Shown here piece by piece: positions 27,703 through 35,815 of a stretch of 64,000 nucleotides of DNA; the stretch's first letter is position 1; each line of letters starts with the position of its first letter. The DNA comes from Aminobacter aganoensis (GTDB taxonomy: Bacteria > Pseudomonadota > Alphaproteobacteria > Rhizobiales > Rhizobiaceae). The stretch is from assembly GCF_014206975.1 (NCBI RefSeq), contig NZ_JACHOU010000006.1:124001-188000 (forward strand), read 5' to 3'. A model generated the notes under the pieces. It was not told the DNA's origin. It made no database searches and saw only the letters and a program-made list of their open reading frames with translations. The position numbers were made by a program, and so were the translations under genes.

Positions 27703-28086
27703 ATGACGACTTCGCGCAAAATTGCTTCGGCCGGAGTACTCGCCCTGCTTGCGGCCGCCATCGCCGGCTGTTCGACCAGCGGCGGATCTTCGGGTGGCGG
27801 CTCGCGGCCCGCGCCGACGGGCGTCGAAGGTGCCTGGCTTGACGCCAAGGGCACCGGACTGTCGACCTTCCAGGCTGGCGCATTCCAGACGGTCGCCACC
27901 GACACCGGCCAGAAGCTGTCCGACGGCACCTACATTCTGACCGGCGCCAACTCGGTGCAGATCAACGGCACGTCGCTGATCCGCCAGTCGCCGATCAGCT
28001 TCAATTGCCTGCTGATCTCGGCCAACCAGCTCAACTGCACCAGCGGCACCAACCAGCAGTTCACCCTGACCAGGCGCTCGGCCTGA
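27703..28086 (+). CDS. Outer-membrane lipoprotein, Omp10-like
   Basis: A 127-residue lipoprotein. The signal peptide ends in a lipobox AIAGC with Cys23 as the lipidated residue. The mature part has a Gly/Ser-rich linker and then a domain starting GVEGAWLDAKG and ending LNCTSGTNQQFTLTRR, which from memory closely matches the Brucella outer-membrane lipoprotein Omp10 (shared GSW/GAW, EKL/QKL, QLNCTS and LTRR elements). Omp10 is a surface antigen linked to envelope integrity. AGGAGAGG precedes ATG 27703. The gene stands alone. Confidence 0.82.
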   Translation: MTTSRKIASAGVLALLAAAIAGCSTSGGSSGGGSRPAPTGVEGAWLDAKGTGLSTFQAGAFQTVATDTGQKLSDGTYILTGANSVQINGTSLIRQSPISFNCLLISANQLNCTSGTNQQFTLTRRSA

Positions 28087-28094
28087 TCCTGGCT

Positions 28095-28118
28095 TTGCGC
28101 CCGCCCAGGCGGGCGCAA
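28095..28118 (+). terminator. GC-rich hairpin after the lipoprotein gene
   Basis: TTGCGCCCGCC (28095-28105) and GGCGGGCGCAA (28108-28118) form a perfect 11-base match with only two bases between, so a few pairs must open to form the loop. No T tract follows. Confidence 0.5.
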
Positions 28119-28241
28119 CACTTGCGCTGACGCTCCAGCTCGACGGCAGAGCGCTGCTGCCACGCATTGGCCGGCTCTCTCGATTGGCAAGTAGATCGCG
28201 CCGCCATTCGGCTTCAGAATCTCCCTTGCATCCGAAAAATC

Positions 28242-28279
28242 GGAATGTGAACATGGCCCCAAGGAATGTGTAACATTCC
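28242..28279 (+). promoter_or_regulatory. Inverted repeat with an extra half-site upstream of the nucleotidase gene
   Basis: GGAATGT-GTA-ACATTCC at 28263-28279 is a perfect dyad, and another GGAATGTG copy lies at 28242-28249, 21 bases (two helical turns) away on the same face. This looks like a regulator site for the gene starting at 28332. It could also act as a short RNA hairpin. Confidence 0.4.
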
Positions 28280-28331
28280 GGTCAAGCGAAGACGCTAAAC
28301 GTCTCGCGGGGGTCATTCGGGAGATTTCAAC

Positions 28332-30239
28332 ATGAAGAGATTGGCTGCCATTGCGGCTTTGTCGGCTTCGGCGTTCGGTTATTCCGCCGCGCCGTCATTC
28401 GCCGACTACACGTTGACCATTCTGCACATCAATGACTGGCACAGCCGCATTGAGAGCAACAACAAGTTTGAATCGACCTGCTCGGCCGAGGAAGAGGGCA
28501 AGGGCGAGTGCATCGGCGGCGCCGCGCGCCTGGTCACGGCGATTGCCGACCAGCGCAAGAAGCTCGAAGGCCAGAACGTGCTGCTGCTCAACGGCGGCGA
28601 CAATTTCCAGGGTTCGCTGTTCTACACCACCTACAAAGGTGCGGCCGAAGCCGAATTCCTGAACCAGATGAAATTCGATGCCATGACCGTGGGCAACCAC
28701 GAGTTCGACGACGGCGAAGAGGCGCTGGTGCCGTTCCTGGAGAAGATCCAGTTCCAGGTCCTGTCGGCCAACGTCCATCCCAATGCCCAGTCGAAGGTCG
28801 GCGACCGCATCAAGCCGTCGCTCGTGCTCGAGGTCGGCGGCCAGAAGATCGGCATCGTCGGTGCCGTCACCAACGACACGCCCGAGGTCGCCTCCCCCGG
28901 CCCCAACATCGCCATCGAGGACGACGTCAAGAACATCACCGCCGAGGTCGAAAAGCTGAAGGCGGAGGGCGTCAACAAGATCATCGCACTGACCCATGTC
29001 GGCTATCCGCGCGACAAGGAAATGATTGCCAAGATTCCCGGCGTCGACGTCGTCGTCGGCGGCCACTCGCACTCGCTTTTGTCGAACACCGACGCCAAGG
29101 CCGAAGGGCCCTACCCGACGATGATCGACAACCCCGAGGGCTACAAGGTGCCGGTCACCCAGGCCGCGTCCTATTCCAAGTATCTCGGCGAGTTCACCGT
29201 CACCTTCGACGACAACGGCATCGTCAAGGAAGCCAAGGGCGACCCGATCTATCTCGACAATTCGATCAAGCCCGACGAGGCCGTGCTCGCCCGCATCAAG
29301 GAGCTCGGCGCCCCCATCGAGGAACTCAAGAACAAGGAGGTCGCCGAGACTACCGCGCTCATCGACGGCAGCCGCGAAACCTGCCGCGCCCGCGAATGCG
29401 AGATGGGCAACCTGATCTCCGATGCCATCCTCGACCGAGTCAAGGACCAGGGCGTCACCATCGTCTTCCAGAACGGCGGCGGCATCCGCGCCTCGATCGA
29501 CCAGGGCGTCGTCACCATGGGCGAAGTGCTGACCGTACTGCCGTTCCAGAACACGCTGGCCACCTTCCAGCTCTCCGGCAAGGACATCGTCGCCTCGCTC
29601 GAGGCCGGCGTCAGCGAGATCGAGGAAGGCAAGGGCAAGTTCCCGCAGGTCGCCGGCCTGAAATACTCCTTCGACAAGTCGGTCGCCGCCAATGCCGGCC
29701 GCATCAAGTCGGTCGAGGTGATGGACGGCGGCGCCTGGAAGCCGATCGACGAGGCCAAGGTCTACACGGTCGCCACCAACAACTACGTCCGCCAGGGCGG
29801 CGACGGCTACAAGCTGTTCGCCGACAATGGCGCCAATGCCTATGACTACGGTCCGAGCCTCGAACAGGTGGTCGCCGACTACCTCGCCAAGAACCGGCCC
29901 TATACGCCCAAGCTCGACGGCCGCATCACCGAGATTGCAGCGGCGGCCGCCGCTGCACCCGCAGAACCGGTAAAGCCGGCCGAGCCTGCCCCGGCCGCAA
30001 CCGAACCGGCCAAGCCCGCCGACACCGCGGCAGCACCCGCAGCGGCGGAACCGGCGGCCGGTGCCGCCGCCACCGGCGGCAAGACGCACACCATCGCCGC
30101 CGGCGACACCTACTGGGATCTCGCCAAGACCTATCTCGGCGACCCCACCAAGTGGCAGACGATCGCCGACGCCAATCCCGACGCCAAGGCCAAGGATCTG
30201 CACATCGGCGGAACGCTTTCGATCCCGTCGACGAACTGA
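28332..30239 (+). CDS. Periplasmic 5'-nucleotidase/metallophosphatase with C-terminal LysM
   Basis: A 635-residue secreted enzyme with a signal peptide ending near SFA (residue about 24). The metallophosphatase domain has HINDWHSRIE, NGGDNFQG, VGNHEFDDG and GGHSHSLL; the 5'-nucleotidase C-terminal domain has FQNGGGIRASID and NYVRQGGDGYKLF. An Ala/Pro/Glu linker (about residues 535-580) leads to a LysM domain (HTIAAGDTYWDLAKTYLGD). Hydrolysis of nucleotides in the periplasm to scavenge phosphate or nucleosides is expected. LysM would tether the enzyme to peptidoglycan, an addition absent from UshA. GGGAGA precedes the ATG. Confidence 0.92.
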   Translation: MKRLAAIAALSASAFGYSAAPSFADYTLTILHINDWHSRIESNNKFESTCSAEEEGKGECIGGAARLVTAIADQRKKLEGQNVLLLNGGDNFQGSLFYTTYKGAAEAEFLNQMKFDAMTVGNHEFDDGEEALVPFLEKIQFQVLSANVHPNAQSKVGDRIKPSLVLEVGGQKIGIVGAVTNDTPEVASPGPNIAIEDDVKNITAEVEKLKAEGVNKIIALTHVGYPRDKEMIAKIPGVDVVVGGHSHSLLSNTDAKAEGPYPTMIDNPEGYKVPVTQAASYSKYLGEFTVTFDDNGIVKEAKGDPIYLDNSIKPDEAVLARIKELGAPIEELKNKEVAETTALIDGSRETCRARECEMGNLISDAILDRVKDQGVTIVFQNGGGIRASIDQGVVTMGEVLTVLPFQNTLATFQLSGKDIVASLEAGVSEIEEGKGKFPQVAGLKYSFDKSVAANAGRIKSVEVMDGGAWKPIDEAKVYTVATNNYVRQGGDGYKLFADNGANAYDYGPSLEQVVADYLAKNRPYTPKLDGRITEIAAAAAAAPAEPVKPAEPAPAATEPAKPADTAAAPAAAEPAAGAAATGGKTHTIAAGDTYWDLAKTYLGDPTKWQTIADANPDAKAKDLHIGGTLSIPSTN

Positions 30240-30254
30240 TAGGGCTCTTCTGCC

Positions 30255-30293
30255 ACAAACCCGCCCGGCATGCCGGGCGGGTTTGTGCTTTTG
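30255..30293 (+). terminator. Rho-independent terminator after the nucleotidase gene
   Basis: Bases 30255-30286 form a perfect 32-base palindrome centred on GCATGC, with arms of up to 14 paired bases and a minimal loop, followed by GCTTTTGG. Confidence 0.8.
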
Positions 30294-30300
30294 GAGATTG

Positions 30301-30406
30301 GCGAACAGGGAATAGTGAGTAGCGAATAGTCGGGCAGTACCCTTGGGCGCACGAGCCTGTTGGCTCAACCGCCCCCTCTAGCCCCTGCTCACCATTCCCT
30401 GTTCGC
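30301..30406. repeat. Long-armed imperfect inverted repeat (dispersed-repeat candidate)
   Basis: Bases 30301-30319 (GCGAACAGGGAATAGTGAG) match the reverse complement of 30388-30406 at 18 of 19 positions, with 68 bases between. The left arm continues into a near copy of itself, AGCGAATAGT. The wording resembles intergenic repeats common in Mesorhizobium and Sinorhizobium genomes. It separates the nucleotidase and ferrochelatase genes. Confidence 0.65.
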
Positions 30407-30485
30407 TCCTGTGCCGGGTGCGGCCAGACGCGACATTGATCGGCTGCCCCATTCAACTAGGTATCCCGCATAACGGAGACACCGA

Positions 30486-31550
30486 ATGAACCTGACCACG
30501 ACCATCGACGAAAAATCGGCCAAGGCGCTCGGCCCGTTTCCCAATGGCCATCCGGCGGTGCGCAAGGGCAAGGTCGGCGTTCTCCTGGTCAATCTCGGCA
30601 CCCCCGACGGCACCGACACCAAGTCGATGTGGCGCTATCTCCGCGAATTCCTCTCCGATCCGCGCGTCATCGAGATGCCGAAGCTTTTGTGGTACCCGAT
30701 CCTCTACGGCATCGTGCTCAACACGCGCCCGAAGAAATCGGGCGAGAACTACAAGAAGATCTGGAACACCGAACGCGACGAATCTCCGCTGCGCACCTAC
30801 ACCCGCGCCCAGGCGGAAAAGCTCTCCGAGGCCTTGCGCGACCTTCCCGACGTGATCGTCGACTGGGGCATGCGCTATGGCAATCCTTCGACGGAAAGCG
30901 CGGTCAACAAGATGATCGCCCAGGGCTGCGACCGCATCGTCATGTTCCCGCTCTATCCGCAGTTCTCGGCGACGACGACGGCGACCGCCAGCGACCAGCT
31001 GTTCCGCGCGCTGATGAAAATCCGCGCCATGCCGTCGGTCCGCACGGTGCCGGCCTATTATGACGAGCCCGTCTATGTCGAGGCGCTGGCGCGCTCGATC
31101 GAACAGCACCTGGCTTCGCTCGATTTCGAGCCGGAGGTCATCCTCGCCTCCTATCACGGCATTCCAAAACCCTATTTCGAGCGCGGCGATCCCTATCACT
31201 GCCATTGCGTGAAGACGACGCGGCTGCTGCGCGAGCGGCTCGGCATGGACGACAAGAAGCTGATGACCACCTTCCAGTCGCGCTTCGGCGCCCAGGAATG
31301 GCTGCAACCCTACACCGACAAGACGGTCGAACGGCTGGCCAAGGAGGGCGTGAAGTCGATCGCCATCGTCAACCCCGGCTTCTCCGCCGACTGCATCGAG
31401 ACGCTGGAGGAGATCGCCGGCGAGAACGCCGAGATCTTCCACCATGCCGGCGGCAAGAACTTCTCCCACATCCCCTGCCTCAACGACAGCGCCGAAGGCA
31501 TGGCGGTGATCGAGGCAATCGCCCGGCGCGAACTGTCGGGCTGGGTCTGA
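30486..31550 (+). CDS. hemH: Ferrochelatase
   Basis: A 354-residue enzyme that inserts Fe2+ into protoporphyrin IX, the last step of haem synthesis, at the inner face of the cytoplasmic membrane. Visible are VLLVNLGTPDG near the N terminus, the catalytic His in LASYHGIPKPYFERGDPYHC, and VNPGFSADCIETLEEI with the conserved acidic residues near the C terminus. GGAG lies before ATG 30486. It is followed by an FAD oxidoreductase gene after about 60 bases, perhaps cotranscribed. Confidence 0.95.
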   Translation: MNLTTTIDEKSAKALGPFPNGHPAVRKGKVGVLLVNLGTPDGTDTKSMWRYLREFLSDPRVIEMPKLLWYPILYGIVLNTRPKKSGENYKKIWNTERDESPLRTYTRAQAEKLSEALRDLPDVIVDWGMRYGNPSTESAVNKMIAQGCDRIVMFPLYPQFSATTTATASDQLFRALMKIRAMPSVRTVPAYYDEPVYVEALARSIEQHLASLDFEPEVILASYHGIPKPYFERGDPYHCHCVKTTRLLRERLGMDDKKLMTTFQSRFGAQEWLQPYTDKTVERLAKEGVKSIAIVNPGFSADCIETLEEIAGENAEIFHHAGGKNFSHIPCLNDSAEGMAVIEAIARRELSGWV

Positions 31551-31613
31551 CCGCCTAGGCGGAACCTCCACTGGCGCGCGGCGTTGAACGCGGGCCAGGG
31601 AGACCCGCCAATC

Positions 31614-32828
31614 GTGACCCGCAAGCTCGACCTCAGGACCGGACGGCCCGTCTGGTATGCCTACCGCGCGCCGACGGTTCCGACCGGCAGGCTGACGCGC
31701 GACATCAAGGCAGACGTCGCCATCGTTGGCATGGGCATCAGCGGGGCCATGGTGGCGGAAGCGCTGACGGATGCCGGCATGTCCGTCGCCTGCATCGACC
31801 GCCGCGGCCCGCTCCTGGGCTCGACCTCGGCAACCACCGCACTGGTCCAGTACGAGATCGACAAGCCGCTGTCCAAGCTGGTGCCCGGCATCGGCAAGGA
31901 CCGCGCCGAGCGCGCCTGGCGGCGCTCCCGGCTTGCGGTGACGAACCTCATGGCCCGCATCGACGAACTCGGCATACGCTGCAACGTCGAGACCCGGCAA
32001 TCGCTCTACCTGGCCGGCGACGTGCTCGATGCCAGCGGATTGCGCGCCGAGGTCGAGGCGCGGCGGCTTGCCGGCATCCATGCCACCTATCTCCCCAAGG
32101 CAGAACTGCGCGAACGGTTCGGCATCGCCCGCGACAGTGCGATCCTGAGCCACGGCAACCTGGCGCTCGATCCGCGCAAGCTGACGGCCGGGCTGCTGTT
32201 GACGGCAGGCCAACGCAAGGCCCGCTTCTATGCACCGGCCGAGGCCACCGGCATCGCCTCGAGCCGCGACGAGGTGACGGTCGCGACACGCGGCGGCCCG
32301 ACCATCACCGTCAGCCATGCGGTACTCGCCACCGGCTACGAGCTCGTCCCCGGCTTTCCTCAGGTGCCCGACCATCAGGTGATCTCGACCTGGGCCATCG
32401 CCACGCAGCCGCAGAAGCGCATGCTCTGGCCGGACGCCGCCCTGATCTGGGAAGCCTCCGATCCGTATCTCTATCTACGCGCGACAACCGACGGCCGGGT
32501 GATCTGCGGCGGCGAGGACGAGGACTTCACCGACGAAGCGCGCCGCGATGCGCTGATCGCCGAGAAATCGGATCGCATCGCCGCCAAGCTGAAGCGGCTC
32601 CTGCCCCGGCTCGACACCGCGCCGGAATTCGCCTGGACCGGTTCGTTCGGCACCACCGCGACAGGCCTTCCCTATATCGGCACGCTTCCCCGCCTGCCGC
32701 GCGTGCACGCGGTGATGGGATATGGCGGCAATGGCATCACTTATTCGCGCATCGCCGCCGAGATCGTCCGTGCCGCCCTGTGCGGAAACCGGGACAGCGA
32801 CGCCGATCTGTTCGGCTTCCCGCGCTGA
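31614..32828 (+). CDS. FAD-dependent oxidoreductase (DAO family)
   Basis: A 404-residue flavoprotein. The dinucleotide-binding motif VAIVGMGISGAMVAEALTDAG lies near residue 30, and the C terminus has GLPYIGTLPRLPRVHAVMGYGGNGITYS, characteristic of D-amino-acid-oxidase-like enzymes. There is no Rieske domain. The substrate is unknown. The GTG at 31614 is preferred because AGGGAG lies about 12 bases upstream, while the longer frame would begin with TTG 31584. Confidence 0.87.
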   Translation: MTRKLDLRTGRPVWYAYRAPTVPTGRLTRDIKADVAIVGMGISGAMVAEALTDAGMSVACIDRRGPLLGSTSATTALVQYEIDKPLSKLVPGIGKDRAERAWRRSRLAVTNLMARIDELGIRCNVETRQSLYLAGDVLDASGLRAEVEARRLAGIHATYLPKAELRERFGIARDSAILSHGNLALDPRKLTAGLLLTAGQRKARFYAPAEATGIASSRDEVTVATRGGPTITVSHAVLATGYELVPGFPQVPDHQVISTWAIATQPQKRMLWPDAALIWEASDPYLYLRATTDGRVICGGEDEDFTDEARRDALIAEKSDRIAAKLKRLLPRLDTAPEFAWTGSFGTTATGLPYIGTLPRLPRVHAVMGYGGNGITYSRIAAEIVRAALCGNRDSDADLFGFPR

Positions 32829-32940
32829 GCCGGGAGCATTTCACCGCTCCCTTGTTGTAACGCTGCCGAAACGCCCTTAAGTCTTTCGCGCATGCGGCGC
32901 GACCTGTGAATCGCGCACTCAACTTGCGGGGGTGTTTCGA

Positions 32941-33891
32941 ATGGACTTCAGCGGTTTCGATCTGGTCATCCCGGTCCTTGTCGTACTGGTGCTTTTGCTG
33001 CTGTTTGCCGGCATCAAGACCATCCCGCAGGGCTACAACTACACGGTCGAACGCTTTGGCCGCTACACCAAGACCCTGACGCCCGGCCTCAACCTGATCA
33101 TCCCCTTCATCGACCGCGTCGGCGCCAAGATGAACATGATGGAGCAGGTGCTCGACGTGCCGACCCAGGAAGTCATCACCCGCGACAACGCCATCGTGGC
33201 GGTCGACGGCGTCGCCTTCTACCAGGTGCTGAGCGCGCCCCAGGCCGCCTACCAGGTCGCCGGCCTGCAGAACGCCATCCTCAACCTGACGATGACCAAC
33301 ATCCGCACGGTAATGGGCTCGATGGACCTCGACGAGCTGCTGTCCAACCGTGACGCCATCAACGAGCGTCTGCTGCGCGTCGTCGACGAAGCCGCCCACC
33401 CCTGGGGCATCAAGGTCACCCGCGTCGAGATCAAGGACATCAACCCGCCGGCCAACCTGGTGGAATCGATGGCCCGCCAGATGATGGCCGAGCGCAACAA
33501 GCGCGCCCAGATCCTCGAGGCCGAGGGTTTGAAGGCGGCACAGGTGCTGGAGGCCGAAGGCCGCCGCGAGGCCGCCTTCCGCGATGCCGAGGCGCGCGAA
33601 CGCGCCGCCGAGGCGGAAGCCCGCGCTACCCAGGTGGTGTCGGAAGCCATCGCCAAGGGCGACGTCCAGGCGATCAACTACTTCGTCGCCCAGAAATACA
33701 CCGAAGCGCTGGCCAAGATCGGCTCGGCGTCGAACAGCAAGGTCGTGCTGATGCCGATGGAGGCGTCGTCGCTGATCGGCACGCTCGGCGGCATCGGCGA
33801 GATCGCCAAGGAGGTGTTCCGCGCCGAAGGCACTGCCGGGGCGCAGCGCCAGGCCTCGCGGACGCCGAGAATTCCCCCGGAGCAGAACTGA
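32941..33891 (+). CDS. SPFH/stomatin-like membrane protease regulator (QmcA type)
   Basis: A 316-residue protein with one N-terminal membrane helix (residues about 6-26), then a band-7 domain ([23 protein letters not shown]) and a long Ala/Glu-rich coiled coil (about residues 180-240). The family forms large ring or cage oligomers on membranes and influences FtsH and lipid domains. The pairing with a downstream NfeD gene 31 bases away is the standard arrangement for this family. ATG 32941 is chosen; GTG 32932 is in frame. Confidence 0.92.
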   Translation: MDFSGFDLVIPVLVVLVLLLLFAGIKTIPQGYNYTVERFGRYTKTLTPGLNLIIPFIDRVGAKMNMMEQVLDVPTQEVITRDNAIVAVDGVAFYQVLSAPQAAYQVAGLQNAILNLTMTNIRTVMGSMDLDELLSNRDAINERLLRVVDEAAHPWGIKVTRVEIKDINPPANLVESMARQMMAERNKRAQILEAEGLKAAQVLEAEGRREAAFRDAEARERAAEAEARATQVVSEAIAKGDVQAINYFVAQKYTEALAKIGSASNSKVVLMPMEASSLIGTLGGIGEIAKEVFRAEGTAGAQRQASRTPRIPPEQN

Positions 33892-33922
33892 ACCTGGCAC
33901 GACGTGAAGTGAGGACCCGCAC

Positions 33923-34387
33923 ATGATCGCAAGCGTCGTTGCCGAACTCGGTCCCTGGAACTGGATGCTGCTCGGCTTCATCCTGCTCTGCCTGGAGATC
34001 TTCGCGCCCGGAGTGTTCCTGCTGTGGATCGGCATTGCCGCGCTGATCGTCGGCTCGGCCTCGCTGCTGCTCTGGGACGCCGCGTTCTGGAGCTGGCAGG
34101 TGCAGGTGCTGGTCTTCCTCGTGCTGGCGCTCGCCTCGGCCTATGTCGGCAAGAAGATCGTCCGCGACCGCGAGGACCCCTCCGACCAGCCGCTGCTCAA
34201 CCGGCGCGGCGCCCAGATGATCGGCCGCACCGCGACGCTGACCGAGCCGATCAAGGAAGGACGCGGCCGCATCAAGCTCGGCGACACGACTTGGCGCGTG
34301 TCGGGGCCCGACCTGCCCGTGGGCACGCAGGTGCGCGTCACCGCTGCCGCCGACACCGACCTGGAGCTGGTGGTGGAGGCTGTCTGA
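33923..34387 (+). CDS. NfeD family membrane protein
   Basis: A 154-residue short-type NfeD protein with two or three N-terminal membrane helices (about residues 8-70) and a soluble OB-fold domain at the C terminus (LLNRRGAQMIGRTATLTEPI ... GDTTWRVSGPDLPVGTQVRV). NfeD proteins partner with the SPFH protein encoded just upstream. There is no ClpP-like protease domain, which only the long NfeD forms carry. Confidence 0.92.
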   Translation: MIASVVAELGPWNWMLLGFILLCLEIFAPGVFLLWIGIAALIVGSASLLLWDAAFWSWQVQVLVFLVLALASAYVGKKIVRDREDPSDQPLLNRRGAQMIGRTATLTEPIKEGRGRIKLGDTTWRVSGPDLPVGTQVRVTAAADTDLELVVEAV

Positions 34388-34448
34388 AGCCTGATTGAGA
34401 CGCAGGCAGCAAGTGCTTGCCCTGGCCGCAGATCGCAGGCCCCGCAGA

Positions 34449-34606
34449 AGCCCTCATGGTGAGCCTGTCGAACCACGAGGGCGTCAGCGCAACCCCATGC
34501 GCCAGCTCGGACTACCCAAAAACCCCGCTGTAAATCGGATTGTCGAACGACAGGCACGCGCCATAGCCTGGCGCCCTCGTGGTTCGACAGGCTCACCATG
34601 AGGGCT
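34449..34606. repeat. Perfect 35-base inverted repeat pair (dispersed palindromic element)
   Basis: Bases 34449-34483 and 34572-34606 are exact reverse complements over 35 bases, with 88 bases between. Each arm is itself a partial palindrome (CCCTCATGGT ... ACCACGAGGG). The core TGAGCCTGTCGAACCA is widely repeated in alphaproteobacterial genomes. It fills most of the 280-base gap between the convergent nfeD and isomerase genes, where it may also end transcription. No gene is seen in the gap. Confidence 0.85.
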
Positions 34607-34667
34607 ACTGGGGGCGTTTCGGCAAGTCGTTGGAAGACGAAGACAGTCGACTCCAGAACCAAAGGTC

Positions 34668-35666
34668 CTAAGCCGCGCCGATCCTCAGAAGATCGTGGAA
34701 ATGGACGATGCCGACAGGCCTGTCGCCTTCGACCACCGGTATGGCGCTGATATTGTGCTCGTTGAGCATCGCCGTCGCTGTGCCCGCCAGCATCTCGGGC
34801 GGCACTGTCTTGGGCTGCCGGGTCATGATGTCCTCGACATTGGTCTCGGCGAGGTTGCGGTCGAGATTGCGAGCCAGGTCGCCATCGGTGACGATGCCGG
34901 CCAGCCTGCCCTGCGCGTCGACGACGACGACGCAGCCGAAGCGCTTCTTCGACAGCGTCTTCACCGCCTCGGGCATCTTGGTACCGATCGCGACGATCGG
35001 CATTTCGTCGCCCTTGTGCATCAGGTCGCCGACCGGCATCAGGCTCGCGCCGAGCTGGCCGCCGGGATGGAAGGTGCGGAAATGGTCGGCGGTGAAGCCG
35101 CGTGCCTCGAGCAGGGCCACCGCCAGCGCATCGCCGATGACGAGTTGCAGCAGCGTCGAGGTCGTGGGCGCAAGGCCGTGCGGACAGGCCTCCGGCGCAC
35201 GCGGCAGCGACAGGACGACGTCGGCCTGGCGCGCCAGCGCCGAAGAATCGCCTGCGGTAAGCGCGATCAGCGGGATCGAAAAGCGCCTCGAATAGGCGAC
35301 GATGCCCTTGAGCTCGGCGGTCTCGCCCGACCAGGACAGCGCGACGATGGCGTCGTCCTTGGTGATCATGCCGAGGTCGCCATGGATGGCTTCCGAGGGG
35401 TGCACGAAATAGGCCGGCGTTCCGGTCGAGGCGAAGGTCGCCGCCAGCTTGGAGCCGATATGTCCGCTCTTGCCGACGCCGGTGATGATCGCCCGGCCGC
35501 TGAGCTGGCCCAGGATCGAGACAGCCTTGGCGAAGGGGTCCGCCAAGGGGCCATCGAGCGCGGCGGCAAGCGCGGCGATGCCGACCTGCTCGGTAGCGAC
35601 GGTGCGGAGCGCCGAGGCGATCGACGCCTGCGGGTCCGGCTCTTTTTTCAGCGATCCAGCGTGCAT
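34668..35666 (-). CDS. kdsD: Arabinose-5-phosphate isomerase (KpsF/GutQ family)
   Basis: A 332-residue enzyme converting ribulose-5-phosphate to arabinose-5-phosphate for KDO and lipopolysaccharide. An SIS domain (residues about 35-180) has ITGVGKSGHIGSKLAATFASTGTPAYFVHPSEA, then ALSWSGET and LLQLVIGDALAVALLEARGF. Two CBS repeats follow (about 210-330), with FGCVVVVDAQGRLAGIVTDGDLAR. This is the normal family length. The gene is monocistronic and divergent from the barrel protein gene. Confidence 0.9.
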   Translation of the reverse strand: MHAGSLKKEPDPQASIASALRTVATEQVGIAALAAALDGPLADPFAKAVSILGQLSGRAIITGVGKSGHIGSKLAATFASTGTPAYFVHPSEAIHGDLGMITKDDAIVALSWSGETAELKGIVAYSRRFSIPLIALTAGDSSALARQADVVLSLPRAPEACPHGLAPTTSTLLQLVIGDALAVALLEARGFTADHFRTFHPGGQLGASLMPVGDLMHKGDEMPIVAIGTKMPEAVKTLSKKRFGCVVVVDAQGRLAGIVTDGDLARNLDRNLAETNVEDIMTRQPKTVPPEMLAGTATAMLNEHNISAIPVVEGDRPVGIVHFHDLLRIGAA

Positions 35667-35766
35667 GGCGCATGCGTTAGCGCGTCGTACCGCCTCTGTC
35701 CATGATTATCCGCCCGGCACGGCCGGCCCTGGCGGCGGCTGGAAACGCTCCGTTAACCATGGCGAT

Positions 35767-35780
35767 TTACCAGTTGGTAA
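35767..35780 (+). promoter_or_regulatory. Operator-like palindrome upstream of the outer-membrane barrel gene
   Basis: TTACCA-GT-TGGTAA is a near-perfect dyad with 6-base arms and a 2-base centre, 36 bases before the chosen start at 35816. It is the size of TetR-type operators. The regulator is not identified. Confidence 0.35.
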
Positions 35781-35815
35781 GTGCGGCCCCTTGCGCCGGC
35801 GAAGCAGTGGTGAAG

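Noticed and set aside
28395-30368. A 657-codon open frame on the minus strand
   Set aside because: It mirrors the nucleotidase gene, has no motif, and would cross the terminator palindrome and repeat at 30255-30319.
34141-35673. A long minus-strand frame containing MVSLSNHEG and VVRQAHHEG peptides
   Set aside because: These peptides are translations of the dispersed palindromic repeat at 34449-34606 and the rest is a shifted copy of the kdsD gene.
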